Shown here: positions 1 through 7,858 of the stretch, piece after piece
Layout of the letters: every line of letters begins with the position of its first letter
Numbering within the stretch: the stretch's first letter is position 1
NCBI GenBank assembly: GCA_027621915.1
Contig: JAQCAD010000025.1
Location: forward strand, 1-44,216
Source of the DNA: Pseudomonadota bacterium
GTDB taxonomy: Bacteria; Pseudomonadota; Gammaproteobacteria; Steroidobacterales; Woeseiaceae
Direction: 5' to 3'
DNA length: 44,216 bases
Notes under the pieces: model-generated
Told to the model about the DNA's origin: nothing
What the model saw: only the letters and a program-made list of their open reading frames with translations
Database searches by the model: none
Translations under genes and position numbers: made by a program

Positions 1-1
1 C

Positions 2-1918
2 GGCTTCGGATTCGTTGCCAGGGATGATTTGGGCGACGATATCTATCTATCCGCTCGCGAAATGCGCTCACTTTTCGATGGCGATCGGGTTGCAATCAAA
101 ATAACAGGCGAAGACCGACGCGGTCGCCCGGAAGGCAAGCTGGTAGAAGTTCTTGAAAGAGGTGTGCGCGAAATCGCAGGACAGTTTATTCGCGAACGCG
201 GCATTGGTGTCGTCATTCCCGATAATCCGAAAGTATCTCACAGAGTATTGATCGCAAAAGGCGCTGCAGGGAACGCCAAACACGGACAGATCGTTGTCGT
301 ACGGATCCTGGACTACCCGACGCATGTCGAACAAGCAACAGGAGAGATTGTCAGGATAATAGGACACCCGGACGATAAAGGGATCGCGACTGATATCGCG
401 ATTCAGTCTCACGCGATCCCGACGGACTGGCCACGTGCGGTAGTTGAACAGGCAGAGACCTTCGGGGCGAACGTTCCAAGTGCGGCGAAGAAAAATCGCG
501 TCGATCTTCGCGATACGAATCTCATGACGATCGATGGCGCAGATGCGCGCGATTTCGACGACGCGGTTTTTTGTGAACCCTCCGGAAAGGGCTTTCGTGT
601 TTTGGTAGCGATTGCAGATGTGGCTCACTACGTTGAACAGGGCACACCACTCGATAAGCAGGCGATCCGCCGGGGCACATCGGTCTACTTTCCGGATCGT
701 GTTGTACCGATGTTGCCCGAGGCTTTGTCAAACGGACTTTGCTCGTTGAATCCAAAGGTTGATCGCCTGTGCCTCGTTTGTGAGATGAGGGTTGAGCCAG
801 ACGGCAAGGTTTCGAAATCGAAGTTTTTTGAGGCGGTAATGCGTTCTGCGGCACGTCTTACTTATAGTGAAGTTGGCGATTTTTTCACCGGCGAAACGAA
901 GGATCACATCCCACTCGAGTTACGGAAAAATCTTGAACACCTGCACGAGGTGTACCAGGCATTTGCGACGAACCGGCGCAAACGCGGCGCGGTCGAACTG
1001 GACATTCCGCAAACGCAAATAGAAATGGGGAAAAATGGTTCGGTCAGGAGTATCAAGGCGGTAATTCGAAATGATGCGCACCGGCTGATCGAGGAGTGCA
1101 TGATCGCGGCAAATGTTCAGGCGGCTAAATTCCTGCGAGCGAACAAGATTCCGGGTTTGTATCGTGTACACGCCAAGCCCAACCCCGACCGGTTTGATGA
1201 CCTGCGACTTTATCTTGTAAGCCTTGGGCTGAAAGTTCCGCACCCGGATCATATTCAACCGCGGGATTTTAGCAGAATGATTGATCAGGTTCGCGATCGC
1301 CCGGATTCCGCCGCAATTTCGATGGCGATGTTGCGCTCGATGTCGCATGCGGAATATACGCCGAAAAACATTGGTCATTTCGGGCTGGCACTCGATGCCT
1401 ATGCTCATTTCACGTCACCCATTCGTCGCTATCCGGATTTGCTCGTGCATCGGGCAATTCGCCATATCGTTCGTGGCGGCAAAGCCGGCAACTACGGTTA
1501 CGACGGCAGTCTGATGGAGCACCTGGGTTCCGTTTGCTCCGCTCACGAAAGACGCGCCGAAGAAGCAACTCGCGAAGTCGAGGGCTGGCTCAAGTGTCAG
1601 TACATGGAAGACAAGGTCGGAGAGCAATTCCCGGGCGTCATCACTGGCGTGACGAGTTTTGGCGCATTCGTGCAAATTCCGGAATTGCAGATCGATGGAC
1701 TCGTACATGTAACCAGTCTCGCCAGTGACTATTATCAATTTGATGCAGGCAGTCAGTCGCTGATCGGGCAACGCACAGGCAAACGTTATCGCCTCGGTGA
1801 CCAGCTTGAGATTGTTGTTGCGAAAGTCGATCTGGACACAAAGCGCATCGACTTCAATCTCGTCGAAGAGTCGCGAGGCCACCAAAGTCCGCGACGAAGA
1901 AAGAAAAGCAAAAGATGA
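2..1918 (+). CDS. rnr: Ribonuclease R, 5'-truncated by the window edge
   Basis: RNase R is a processive 3'-to-5' exoribonuclease of the RNB (RNase II) family that degrades structured RNA and takes part in RNA quality control. The frame is open from base 2, and its first residues (GFGFVARDD) look like the RNA-binding strand of a cold-shock domain, so the N-terminal part lies outside the window; 638 residues are visible of a usual 750-850. The RNB catalytic motif DGADARDFDDAV, whose aspartates bind metal, is coded at about 530-570. A C-terminal S1 domain (FPGVITGVTSFGAFVQI) is followed by a basic tail, RRRKKSKR, as is usual for RNase R rather than RNase II. The stop overlaps the rlmB start (ATGA), so the two are translationally coupled, the common gammaproteobacterial rnr-rlmB arrangement. 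A TTG at 29 is only an internal codon. Confidence 0.95.
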   Translation, partial: GFGFVARDDLGDDIYLSAREMRSLFDGDRVAIKITGEDRRGRPEGKLVEVLERGVREIAGQFIRERGIGVVIPDNPKVSHRVLIAKGAAGNAKHGQIVVVRILDYPTHVEQATGEIVRIIGHPDDKGIATDIAIQSHAIPTDWPRAVVEQAETFGANVPSAAKKNRVDLRDTNLMTIDGADARDFDDAVFCEPSGKGFRVLVAIADVAHYVEQGTPLDKQAIRRGTSVYFPDRVVPMLPEALSNGLCSLNPKVDRLCLVCEMRVEPDGKVSKSKFFEAVMRSAARLTYSEVGDFFTGETKDHIPLELRKNLEHLHEVYQAFATNRRKRGAVELDIPQTQIEMGKNGSVRSIKAVIRNDAHRLIEECMIAANVQAAKFLRANKIPGLYRVHAKPNPDRFDDLRLYLVSLGLKVPHPDHIQPRDFSRMIDQVRDRPDSAAISMAMLRSMSHAEYTPKNIGHFGLALDAYAHFTSPIRRYPDLLVHRAIRHIVRGGKAGNYGYDGSLMEHLGSVCSAHERRAEEATREVEGWLKCQYMEDKVGEQFPGVITGVTSFGAFVQIPELQIDGLVHVTSLASDYYQFDAGSQSLIGQRTGKRYRLGDQLEIVVAKVDLDTKRIDFNLVEESRGHQSPRRRKKSKR

Positions 1919-2667
1919 GCAAAGCAAAGTATGTAACGGGTCTGCGAGCGGTGGAGCAACTGTTATCGCAACGTGCCACGGAAGTGTTGCGAATTTTTGC
2001 CGAGTATCAGACCGCCAACCCGCGGCTTGAGCAGATCCTCTCGGTGGCGAGTTCCAAAGGCATAGAGATCCAGCCAGCGAATCGCGCCCGACTTCACCAG
2101 ATCAGCGAAGAGAACCGTCACCAGGGGGTGGTGGCCGAAATACGCCGTAGCCGGACAATGGACGAAGGCGCGTTGCGGTCACTCGTCGAGGAGCGGCTGA
2201 CGCGGGACCAACCGCTGTTACTCCTGGTGCTGGACGGTATTCAGGATCCCCACAACCTTGGGGCATGCCTTCGAACGGCCGACGCTGCCGGGGTGGACGC
2301 GGTCGTAGTGCCACGCCACGGCGCTGCGGGACTTGGGCCCACGGTTAGCAAGGTGGCGGCCGGTGCTGCCGAAAATGTTCCGTTCGCCGTGGTTTCAAAC
2401 ACCGGAAAAACACTGGCGTGGGTAGGCGAATATGGTATCTCCATAGTAGGAACCAGTGACGCTGGACAAGAGAGCCTTTACGACTGTGATCTTAGCGGCT
2501 CCACAGCCCTGGTCATGGGGCAGGAGCATGCCGGGCTCCGGAAAAGTATCGCTGAGCGTTGTGACAAGCTGGTCAGCCTGCCGATGCATGGATCGGTGTC
2601 CAGCCTGAACGTGTCGGTGGCAACGGGAATCTGCCTGTACGAGGTTGTACGCCAGCGGCGAAAATAA
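1915..2667 (+). CDS. rlmB: 23S rRNA (guanosine-2'-O-)-methyltransferase RlmB
   Basis: A SPOUT-class (SpoU/TrmH) methyltransferase that, in this family, 2'-O-methylates G2251 in the peptidyl-transferase region of 23S rRNA using S-adenosylmethionine. The N-terminal 70-80 residues form the L30e-like substrate-binding domain (GLRAVEQLL onward). The knotted catalytic domain shows all three SpoU motifs: LDGIQDPHNLGACLRTADA near residue 103, VMGQEHAGL near 200, and LPMHGSVSSLNVSVA near 222. At 250 residues it has the family length. The ATG overlaps the rnr stop by four bases. An inverted repeat begins just after the stop codon. Confidence 0.95.
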   Translation: MSKAKYVTGLRAVEQLLSQRATEVLRIFAEYQTANPRLEQILSVASSKGIEIQPANRARLHQISEENRHQGVVAEIRRSRTMDEGALRSLVEERLTRDQPLLLLVLDGIQDPHNLGACLRTADAAGVDAVVVPRHGAAGLGPTVSKVAAGAAENVPFAVVSNTGKTLAWVGEYGISIVGTSDAGQESLYDCDLSGSTALVMGQEHAGLRKSIAERCDKLVSLPMHGSVSSLNVSVATGICLYEVVRQRRK

Positions 2668-2668
2668 A

Positions 2669-2742
2669 GGGGTCAGAGCCCTTTTCCCAACTGTCGCAGC
2701 GCGGCAACTTGAATTGGCGCCAAATTAAAGGGCTCTGACCCC
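2669..2742. repeat. GGGGTCAGAGCCC inverted repeat, copy 1
   Basis: A perfect inverted repeat of 16 bases (GGGGTCAGAGCCCTTT at 2669-2684 against AAAGGGCTCTGACCCC at 2727-2742) encloses 42 bases. It starts one base after the rlmB stop. The same 13-base core recurs at 7796-7838 and 17799-17863, always between genes, so this is an interspersed repeat family and not just a local hairpin. In RNA it could fold into a strong stem and end or protect the rnr-rlmB transcript. A REP-like element mobilised by a RAYT transposase is a plausible origin, but no such gene is visible here. Confidence 0.85.
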
Positions 2743-2764
2743 GATAATTAGCCGTGAATGCCGC

Positions 2765-2793
2765 TTGATTAGGGGCGCTCGCTCCGTTAGCAT
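2765..2793 (+). promoter_or_regulatory. Candidate sigma-70 promoter of the rpsF operon
   Basis: TTGATT at 2765-2770 and TAGCAT at 2788-2793 are 17 bases apart, each matching four of six consensus positions. Transcription would start near 2800, giving a leader of about 120 bases before rpsF that contains the proposed S6:S18 binding structure. The call rests only on hexamers and position. Confidence 0.45.
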
Positions 2794-2823
2794 GCGCCTC
2801 CCTGTCAATAAGGCGGGGCAACT

Positions 2824-2864
2824 CCTTGCTTCACCGGCTGTCCGGGAAGCTGTAATCCGCAAGG
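2824..2864 (+). promoter_or_regulatory. Candidate S6:S18-binding leader motif of rpsF
   Basis: The rpsF leader can form an outer stem (CCTTGC 2824-2829 with GCAAGG 2859-2864) closing on a hairpin (TTCACCGG 2830-2837 with CCGGGAA 2842-2848, one bulged A). The 3' bulge (about 2849-2858) carries TAATCC directly before the outer stem, so the reading is ...TCCGC..., with a CCG at the bulge/stem junction. Known rpsF leaders bound by the S6:S18 complex share a hairpin, a flanking stem and a conserved CCG in a bulge, and this matches that plan. It would allow feedback control of rpsF-rpsR. I judged the fold by eye. Confidence 0.5.
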
Positions 2865-2919
2865 GTATCTTGTTCCTGAGACTTGGTATCCAGCGGTATT
2901 TCAACCGAAAGAGAAGACA

Positions 2920-3501
2920 ATGAGACATTACGAAATCGTATTTCTGGTCCATCCGGACCAGAGCGAGCAAGTGCCTGCAATGGTTGAAAAATACCGGAGC
3001 ATGGTTACCGAGTCCGGGGGCGCGATTCATCGTGTTGAGGACTGGGGTCGACGCCAGCTTGCACATCCAATCAACAAGGTTCACAAAGCGCACTACGTCC
3101 TGATGAACGTCGAGGCAAATCATGACGTCATTAAAGAGATCAAAAGCGCTTTCAAGTTTAACGACGCGGTGCTGCGTGAATTGATGATCAGTCGTAAGAA
3201 CGCGATCACAGAACCGTCGCATATGGCGGTCGCTGTTGAGGAAGAAAAAGTTCGGGAAAAGGAATCGCAGCGACGCCGCGATGCCAAAGCGGCAGCTGAA
3301 TCTGCCATGTTGGCTGACGCACGGCCTGACTACGACGATGACGACGATGACGATGATTCAAATGAATTCGATGATTCGGACTACGCTGACGGCAAAGCGG
3401 CGGAGGAAGATCAAGTCGAAGAAGTTCATGCTGAGCCCGCATCTGACAACACCACCGTTGACGGAGCCGACGATTCGGCCGACGCAACGAAAAGCGCCTG
3501 A
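2920..3501 (+). CDS. rpsF: 30S ribosomal protein S6 with long acidic tail
   Basis: S6 binds 16S rRNA in the platform of the small subunit as a dimer with S18. Residues 1-100 are a typical S6 fold ([38 protein letters not shown]). The protein is 193 residues long against about 95-135 in most bacteria. The extra part is a charged helix-like stretch (residues 107-130, [14 protein letters not shown]) and then a very acidic tail containing eight consecutive Asp at 139-146 and further DD/EE clusters to the end. In some gammaproteobacteria RimK adds glutamates to the S6 C-terminus, so an encoded acidic tail may serve a similar end (inference). A purine-rich AGAGAAG lies before the ATG. The gene leads rpsR, a DUF2232 gene and rplI. 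Confidence 0.95.
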   Translation: MRHYEIVFLVHPDQSEQVPAMVEKYRSMVTESGGAIHRVEDWGRRQLAHPINKVHKAHYVLMNVEANHDVIKEIKSAFKFNDAVLRELMISRKNAITEPSHMAVAVEEEKVREKESQRRRDAKAAAESAMLADARPDYDDDDDDDDSNEFDDSDYADGKAAEEDQVEEVHAEPASDNTTVDGADDSADATKSA

Positions 3502-3515
3502 CGGAGAAGTAAAAA

Positions 3516-3740
3516 ATGAGTCGATATTCACGCAGACGGAAATATTGCCGCTTCACCGCAGAGGGAATAACCGAGATTGATTACAAAGATCTCAACCTGC
3601 TTAAGGCGTATGTGACGGAAACGGGCAAAATCGTACCAAGTCGAATCACGGGTACAAAGGCCAATTATCAACGCCAGCTGACTACGGCAATTAAACGGGC
3701 TCGTTTTCTGGCTCTGTTGCCGTACACCGACCGACATTGA
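3516..3740 (+). CDS. rpsR: 30S ribosomal protein S18
   Basis: S18 is the small basic partner of S6 in the 30S platform. The 74-residue protein has the family length and hallmarks: [12 protein letters not shown] at the N-terminus, [19 protein letters not shown] in the middle, and the [21 protein letters not shown] rRNA-binding segment followed by [11 protein letters not shown]. It begins 14 bases after rpsF with a GGAGAAG Shine-Dalgarno sequence seven bases before the ATG. Confidence 0.97.
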   Translation: MSRYSRRRKYCRFTAEGITEIDYKDLNLLKAYVTETGKIVPSRITGTKANYQRQLTTAIKRARFLALLPYTDRH

Positions 3741-3757
3741 TATAGAAAAATAGGGCG

Positions 3758-4663
3758 ATGAGCGTGCAGCCATTAGCGGCATGGCTTGTTGCCAGACCGC
3801 GAAACGGTGGGATCGGATTGCTGGTAACAACCTTGTTGTTGCCCTTTCCGTTGTCGTTCCTGATCGGCGGTATGGTTGTGGCGCATCTGGTTTTTGCCGT
3901 TGGCCTGCCAAGGACAGCAATCATAGGGTTCGGTGCCGGAACGACAATGGCGCTGGTGGCTTTGATCCTGAATGTGTCTGTCAGCCAGATAGTGACAAAT
4001 GCAGTGGTCGCCTGGTTGCCCGTCATGGTCCTTGCCGGACTGGGTCGGCACCTGGGGTCGTTGACGCTGACATTTCAGGTATCGGTGATCATCGCAGTTG
4101 CGGTTGTTCTGGCATTTTTTGTTGTGCTCGGAAATCCAGTCGATTTCTGGAACACAGTGGTCACAGAATCGATTGCGCTGTTCCGTGAGGCAGGGGCGGG
4201 TGACTATGCAGACTGGCTGGTCGAATCCCGATCAGTCATCGTGCCGCAAATGACCATGCTGATGGTGTTTGTCGGTTGGTCGACATACACACTGGTGTTG
4301 CTGCTCGCATACGCGCTTTATCAGTACCTGCCCGGAAAAGCGGCGGTATTTGGCCGGTTTTGTGACCTGAACTTCGGTCGTGTACTGGCCGGGGTAGTGG
4401 GAGTAGCTTCAGTCCTTGCAGTCGTTACCGGTTCGGTTTTGCTGCAAAATGTCGCGTTCCTGATTCTCGTGACATTTTGGTTACAGGGACTGGCATTATT
4501 GCATTGGTTATATGCCGAAAAGAAATTGCCGGCATTTGTTTTAATAGCAACTTACGTGTTCATGTTGCCGTTGATTGGGGTCATGATGATCGCGTTTTCG
4601 GTGCTAGGATATCTGGATGCATGGTTTAATTTTCGCGCTCGTAGCGCTATGAGCCAGGCTTAA
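3758..4663 (+). CDS. DUF2232 (YybS-like) multi-pass membrane protein
   Basis: A 301-residue very hydrophobic protein with about eight predicted membrane segments (for example TLLLPFPLSFLIGGMVVAHL, VSVIIAVAVVLAFFVVLG, LLMVFVGWSTYTLVLLLAYA). Position between rpsR and rplI is where gammaproteobacteria commonly carry a DUF2232 gene, and the length and layout fit that family. The molecular function of the family is unknown; the operon position ties its expression to ribosomal proteins and DnaB but does not show its role. The ATG at 3758 has AGGG closely upstream. Confidence 0.75.
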   Translation: MSVQPLAAWLVARPRNGGIGLLVTTLLLPFPLSFLIGGMVVAHLVFAVGLPRTAIIGFGAGTTMALVALILNVSVSQIVTNAVVAWLPVMVLAGLGRHLGSLTLTFQVSVIIAVAVVLAFFVVLGNPVDFWNTVVTESIALFREAGAGDYADWLVESRSVIVPQMTMLMVFVGWSTYTLVLLLAYALYQYLPGKAAVFGRFCDLNFGRVLAGVVGVASVLAVVTGSVLLQNVAFLILVTFWLQGLALLHWLYAEKKLPAFVLIATYVFMLPLIGVMMIAFSVLGYLDAWFNFRARSAMSQA

Positions 4664-4715
4664 CTGGCCTGGATAGTAAAACAGCGAGTTCAGTCAGAAT
4701 ATTAGGGTTGATAAA

Positions 4716-5165
4716 ATGAACGTCATATTGTTGGATAAAGTGGAAAATCTCGGCGACATCGGTGATCTGGTAAATGTGAAACCGGGTTATGGTCGAAACT
4801 TTCTGTTGCCCAAGGGCAAAGCGGCACTCGCGACGAAGCAAAATCTCGCCGAATTTGAATTGCGCCGCGCGGATCTCGAAGCAGCCGCAGCGAAAGAACT
4901 GGGTGACGCGAAAGCCAGGGCAAAACTGGTCGAGGGCATGAATCTGGTGATCGCGGCGAATGTCGGCAGCGAGGGAAGGCTGTTCGGATCGATCGGCCCA
5001 ATCGATATCGCCGAAGCCTTCGAAAAAGTGGGTGTCGAAGTCGCACGTGCGGAAATTCGCATGCCAGAGGGTCCGATCCACGAAGTCGGCGACTTTGTGA
5101 TTGGGTTGCATTTGCACGCCGCGGTGAATGTTGACATCAACTTAAAGGTTGTAGCCGAAGAATAA
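4716..5165 (+). CDS. rplI: 50S ribosomal protein L9
   Basis: L9 binds 23S rRNA near the L1 stalk and extends from the large subunit; it helps keep the reading frame. The N-terminal domain shows the family signature MNVILLDKVENLGDIGDLVNV...GYGRNFLLPKGKA, followed by the long connecting helix and the C-terminal domain (LFGSIGPIDIAEAF; GDFVIGLHLHAAV). The length, 149 residues, equals that of the E. coli protein. It lies 52 bases after the DUF2232 gene, with AGGG upstream of the ATG, in the conserved rpsF-rpsR-X-rplI-dnaB order. Confidence 0.97.
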   Translation: MNVILLDKVENLGDIGDLVNVKPGYGRNFLLPKGKAALATKQNLAEFELRRADLEAAAAKELGDAKARAKLVEGMNLVIAANVGSEGRLFGSIGPIDIAEAFEKVGVEVARAEIRMPEGPIHEVGDFVIGLHLHAAVNVDINLKVVAEE

Positions 5166-5174
5166 AGCATCTGT

Positions 5175-5195
5175 GGTACGGTATACGGCCGTACC
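5175..5195 (+). terminator. Hairpin after rplI (weak terminator or mRNA end)
   Basis: GGTACGG at 5175-5181 pairs with CCGTACC at 5189-5195 around a seven-base loop, ten bases after the rplI stop. No T-run follows, so it is a poor intrinsic terminator; it may partly end, stabilise or process the ribosomal-protein mRNA before dnaB. Confidence 0.3.
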
Positions 5196-5276
5196 GATCT
5201 TGGTGCCAAACGCAATTCAAAACGCCCTTTTGTTTGTTCGTGCGACTGATGCAAATGTCCGGAGAGACAGGTCTAA

Positions 5277-6674
5277 ATGGTTCGAGCGCTGGATGATGGA
5301 CTTCCAATTGACGCCGCAGAGCGCAGGCTCAAGGTGCCGCCAAATTCCATCGAGGCAGAGCAGTCGCTGATCGGTGGCCTCATGCAGGATAACGAAGCAT
5401 GGGATAAGGTCGCTGATCTGATCGTCGCTCAGGACTTTTATCGAAAAGACCATCGGCTGATATTTGCGGCCATTGCCGATCTGGCCGAAGACGGTCATCC
5501 ATGCGATGTCGTGACAGTTTCTGAGTTCCTTGGCAATCGCAACCAGCTGAACGATGCAGGTGGCCTTGAATATCTGGCCACACTGACAAATGAAACTCCC
5601 GGGGCTGCAAACGTCAGGGCATATGCGAAGATCTTGCGGGAGCGATCGACTTTGCGATCGCTCATCTCTGCAGGCAATGTCATCAGTGGAAGCGCGTACG
5701 TAACTGATGGCAGGTCGGCTTCCCAACTGGTCGATGAGGCAGAACGACTGGTGTTCGATATCGCCGAGAAGGGCGCGCGTGGAAAGGCCGGATTCAAATC
5801 GCTTAAACAAATCCTGCCTGATGCGGTAGATCGAATCGATTTGCTGCACCAGTCCGGTGGCGATATCACCGGTATTCCTACCGGGTTTAGTGAATTTGAC
5901 AAACTGACTGCGGGTCTCCAGCCGGGTGACCTCGTTATAATCGCGGGCCGTCCATCGATGGGCAAGACAACGCTGGCGATCAATATTGCGGAAAACGCAG
6001 CGATTGGCGCGCGAATTCCGACGGCCATTTTTTCGATGGAAATGCCATCGCAGCAGCTGGCCTTCCGTATGATTTCATCACTCGGACGAGTTGATCAGAC
6101 GCACCTTCGCACAGGAAAATTTCCGGATGAGGACTGGTCGCGAATCAACACAGCCGTTCAGCTTATGTCTGACGCACCTATTTATATAGACGATTCTCCA
6201 GGATTATCGCCTACGGAAATTCGCGCCCGCGCCCGGCGTCTGAAGCGCGAATCGAATCTGGGCCTTATCGTACTGGACTACCTGCAGTTGATGCAGGTTC
6301 ACGGGAACACGGAAAATCGGGCGACTGAGATCTCGGAGATATCCCGATCGCTGAAGTCACTTGCGAAAGAGTTGAGTTTGCCGATTATTGCCCTGTCGCA
6401 GTTAAACAGAAGTGTTGAACAGCGGCAGGACAAACGCCCTGTGATGTCCGACCTGCGTGAATCAGGTGCAATCGAACAGGACGCTGACCTTATCGTTTTT
6501 ATCTACCGCGAAGAAGTTTACAAGCCGGATACGCCACGAAAGGGCATTGCCGATATCAGTATTGCCAAGCAGCGTAATGGCCCTATCGGTGAGTTTCCAC
6601 TGACATTCGTTGGCCGGTTTACGAAGTTTGAAAACTGGGTTCCAAACTCCTACGCGGACGAGACTTTTCAGTGA
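5277..6674 (+). CDS. dnaB: Replicative DNA helicase DnaB
   Basis: The hexameric 5'-to-3' helicase that unwinds DNA at the replication fork. The N-terminal DnaB domain starts at PPNSIEAEQSLIGGLM (residue 21 on) and lies before a linker near 165-190. The RecA-like ATPase has Walker A GRPSMGKTT at 225-233, a Walker B segment LGLIVLDYLQLM, and the DnaB motifs ALSQLNRSVEQRQDKRP and SDLRESGAIEQDADL. Length 465 matches the family (471 in E. coli) with no intein. The ATG at 5277 is preceded by GGAGAGACAGG. The stop overlaps the alr start by four bases. Confidence 0.97.
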   Translation: MVRALDDGLPIDAAERRLKVPPNSIEAEQSLIGGLMQDNEAWDKVADLIVAQDFYRKDHRLIFAAIADLAEDGHPCDVVTVSEFLGNRNQLNDAGGLEYLATLTNETPGAANVRAYAKILRERSTLRSLISAGNVISGSAYVTDGRSASQLVDEAERLVFDIAEKGARGKAGFKSLKQILPDAVDRIDLLHQSGGDITGIPTGFSEFDKLTAGLQPGDLVIIAGRPSMGKTTLAINIAENAAIGARIPTAIFSMEMPSQQLAFRMISSLGRVDQTHLRTGKFPDEDWSRINTAVQLMSDAPIYIDDSPGLSPTEIRARARRLKRESNLGLIVLDYLQLMQVHGNTENRATEISEISRSLKSLAKELSLPIIALSQLNRSVEQRQDKRPVMSDLRESGAIEQDADLIVFIYREEVYKPDTPRKGIADISIAKQRNGPIGEFPLTFVGRFTKFENWVPNSYADETFQ

Positions 6675-7780
6675 CGCACGGGGCTCGCGCCCGTATTCGG
6701 CTTGGCGCGATTCAACATAATTTCCGCTTGATAAAAAGCAAGGCGCCTGGCTGCCAGGCGTTGGCTGTTATCAAAGGAAATGCGTATGGCCACGGCATGC
6801 TGGCGGCCGCCGGTGCATTGGCGGACGCGGACGCATTCGGCGTAGCCCGACTTTCCGAGGCGCGTACATTGCGTGAAGGCGGTATCGAAAAACCTCTTGT
6901 TCTCCTCGGCGGAGTTGGCACGCAGACCGAACTCGATGAGGCGGTATTGCTCGATACTTCGCTCAGCGTACACAGCAACGCGCAAATAATTTTGCTGGAA
7001 AACCATGCGGGCCGGGAAGTCGCCACTTGGTTGAAAATTGATACTGGGATGAACCGCCTGGGCATTCCTGCGGGCGACGCGCCTGACGCAATTGCGCGTC
7101 TGCAGAATTGCGCGGCGGTTAGCGACCTTAAAATTATGACGCACTTCGCAAATGCGGACGATCCTGGTGACCCGAGCACGCAGTTGCAGATTGAAAAATT
7201 CTTACGGGTGATCGATGGATTCCCGGGGGAAGTGAGCATCGCAAATTCCGCAGGACTATTTGGGTCGATCCAATTGCTGCACAAATTGCACGAAATGCGC
7301 GGGCACGACCGGGTTTGGATACGTCCGGGAATCGCGCTGTATGGCGTTTCACCCATTCGCGGAAAAAGTGCATCAGAACTGGGACTAAGAGCTGCGATGC
7401 AGTTTGAGGCAACGCTGTGTGCCGTGAAGCCTATTAGCGCTGGTCAGAAGGTTGGCTATGGAGGCACCTGGCGAACTGATCGCGACACGATGCTTGGAAT
7501 TGTCGCGGCCGGATACGGCGACGGTTACACTCGATTCATTCCGAGTGGAACACCGGTCATGGTAAACGGCCGTCGTGTGCCGGTAGTCGGTGTTGTTTCC
7601 ATGGATCTCACTGCCGTTGACCTGGGTCCGGGCGCGACTGATCGGGCCGGGGATTCCGCGATTTTGTGGGGTGATGACGATTTGCCGGTCGAAGTCGTGG
7701 CCGAGTACGCGGGAACGGTTCCTTACCAACTCGTAACTGGCGTGACTCACCGGGAAGTTCCCATCTATGAAGATGAATGA
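6671..7780 (+). CDS. alr: Alanine racemase
   Basis: A PLP enzyme that interconverts L- and D-alanine, giving D-alanine for peptidoglycan. The PLP lysine is Lys35 in AVIKGNAYGHG. The second catalytic base is Tyr263 in VGYGGTW, and the C-terminal beta domain has GYGDGYTR and VVGVVSMDLTAVDLG. Length 369 is typical (359 in E. coli). The start is GTG overlapping the dnaB stop, since the N-terminal sequence ARARIRLGAIQHN begins exactly where the family does. The dnaB-alr pairing is common in gammaproteobacteria. Confidence 0.95.
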   Translation: MTHGARARIRLGAIQHNFRLIKSKAPGCQALAVIKGNAYGHGMLAAAGALADADAFGVARLSEARTLREGGIEKPLVLLGGVGTQTELDEAVLLDTSLSVHSNAQIILLENHAGREVATWLKIDTGMNRLGIPAGDAPDAIARLQNCAAVSDLKIMTHFANADDPGDPSTQLQIEKFLRVIDGFPGEVSIANSAGLFGSIQLLHKLHEMRGHDRVWIRPGIALYGVSPIRGKSASELGLRAAMQFEATLCAVKPISAGQKVGYGGTWRTDRDTMLGIVAAGYGDGYTRFIPSGTPVMVNGRRVPVVGVVSMDLTAVDLGPGATDRAGDSAILWGDDDLPVEVVAEYAGTVPYQLVTGVTHREVPIYEDE

Positions 7781-7795
7781 TTATCTCGAAGAAAC

Positions 7796-7838
7796 GGGGT
7801 CAGAGCCCTTTACTCAGAGTAAAAAGGGCTCTGACCCC
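7796..7838. repeat. GGGGTCAGAGCCC inverted repeat, copy 2 (hairpin after alr)
   Basis: GGGGTCAGAGCCC at 7796-7808 and GGGCTCTGACCCC at 7826-7838 form a compact hairpin. The flanks inside also pair (TTTACTC with GAGTAAAAA, two A unpaired) and leave a one-base tip. It lies between alr and the convergent FHA gene and could act as a two-way terminator. The core is identical to copies 1 and 3. Confidence 0.85.
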
Positions 7839-7858
7839 AATTACTTCGCGAGGGATCT

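Noticed and set aside
68-628. Long open frame antisense to rnr (and similar antisense frames inside other genes)
   Set aside because: These are opposite-strand frames of well-supported genes, with no family features and no ribosome sites.
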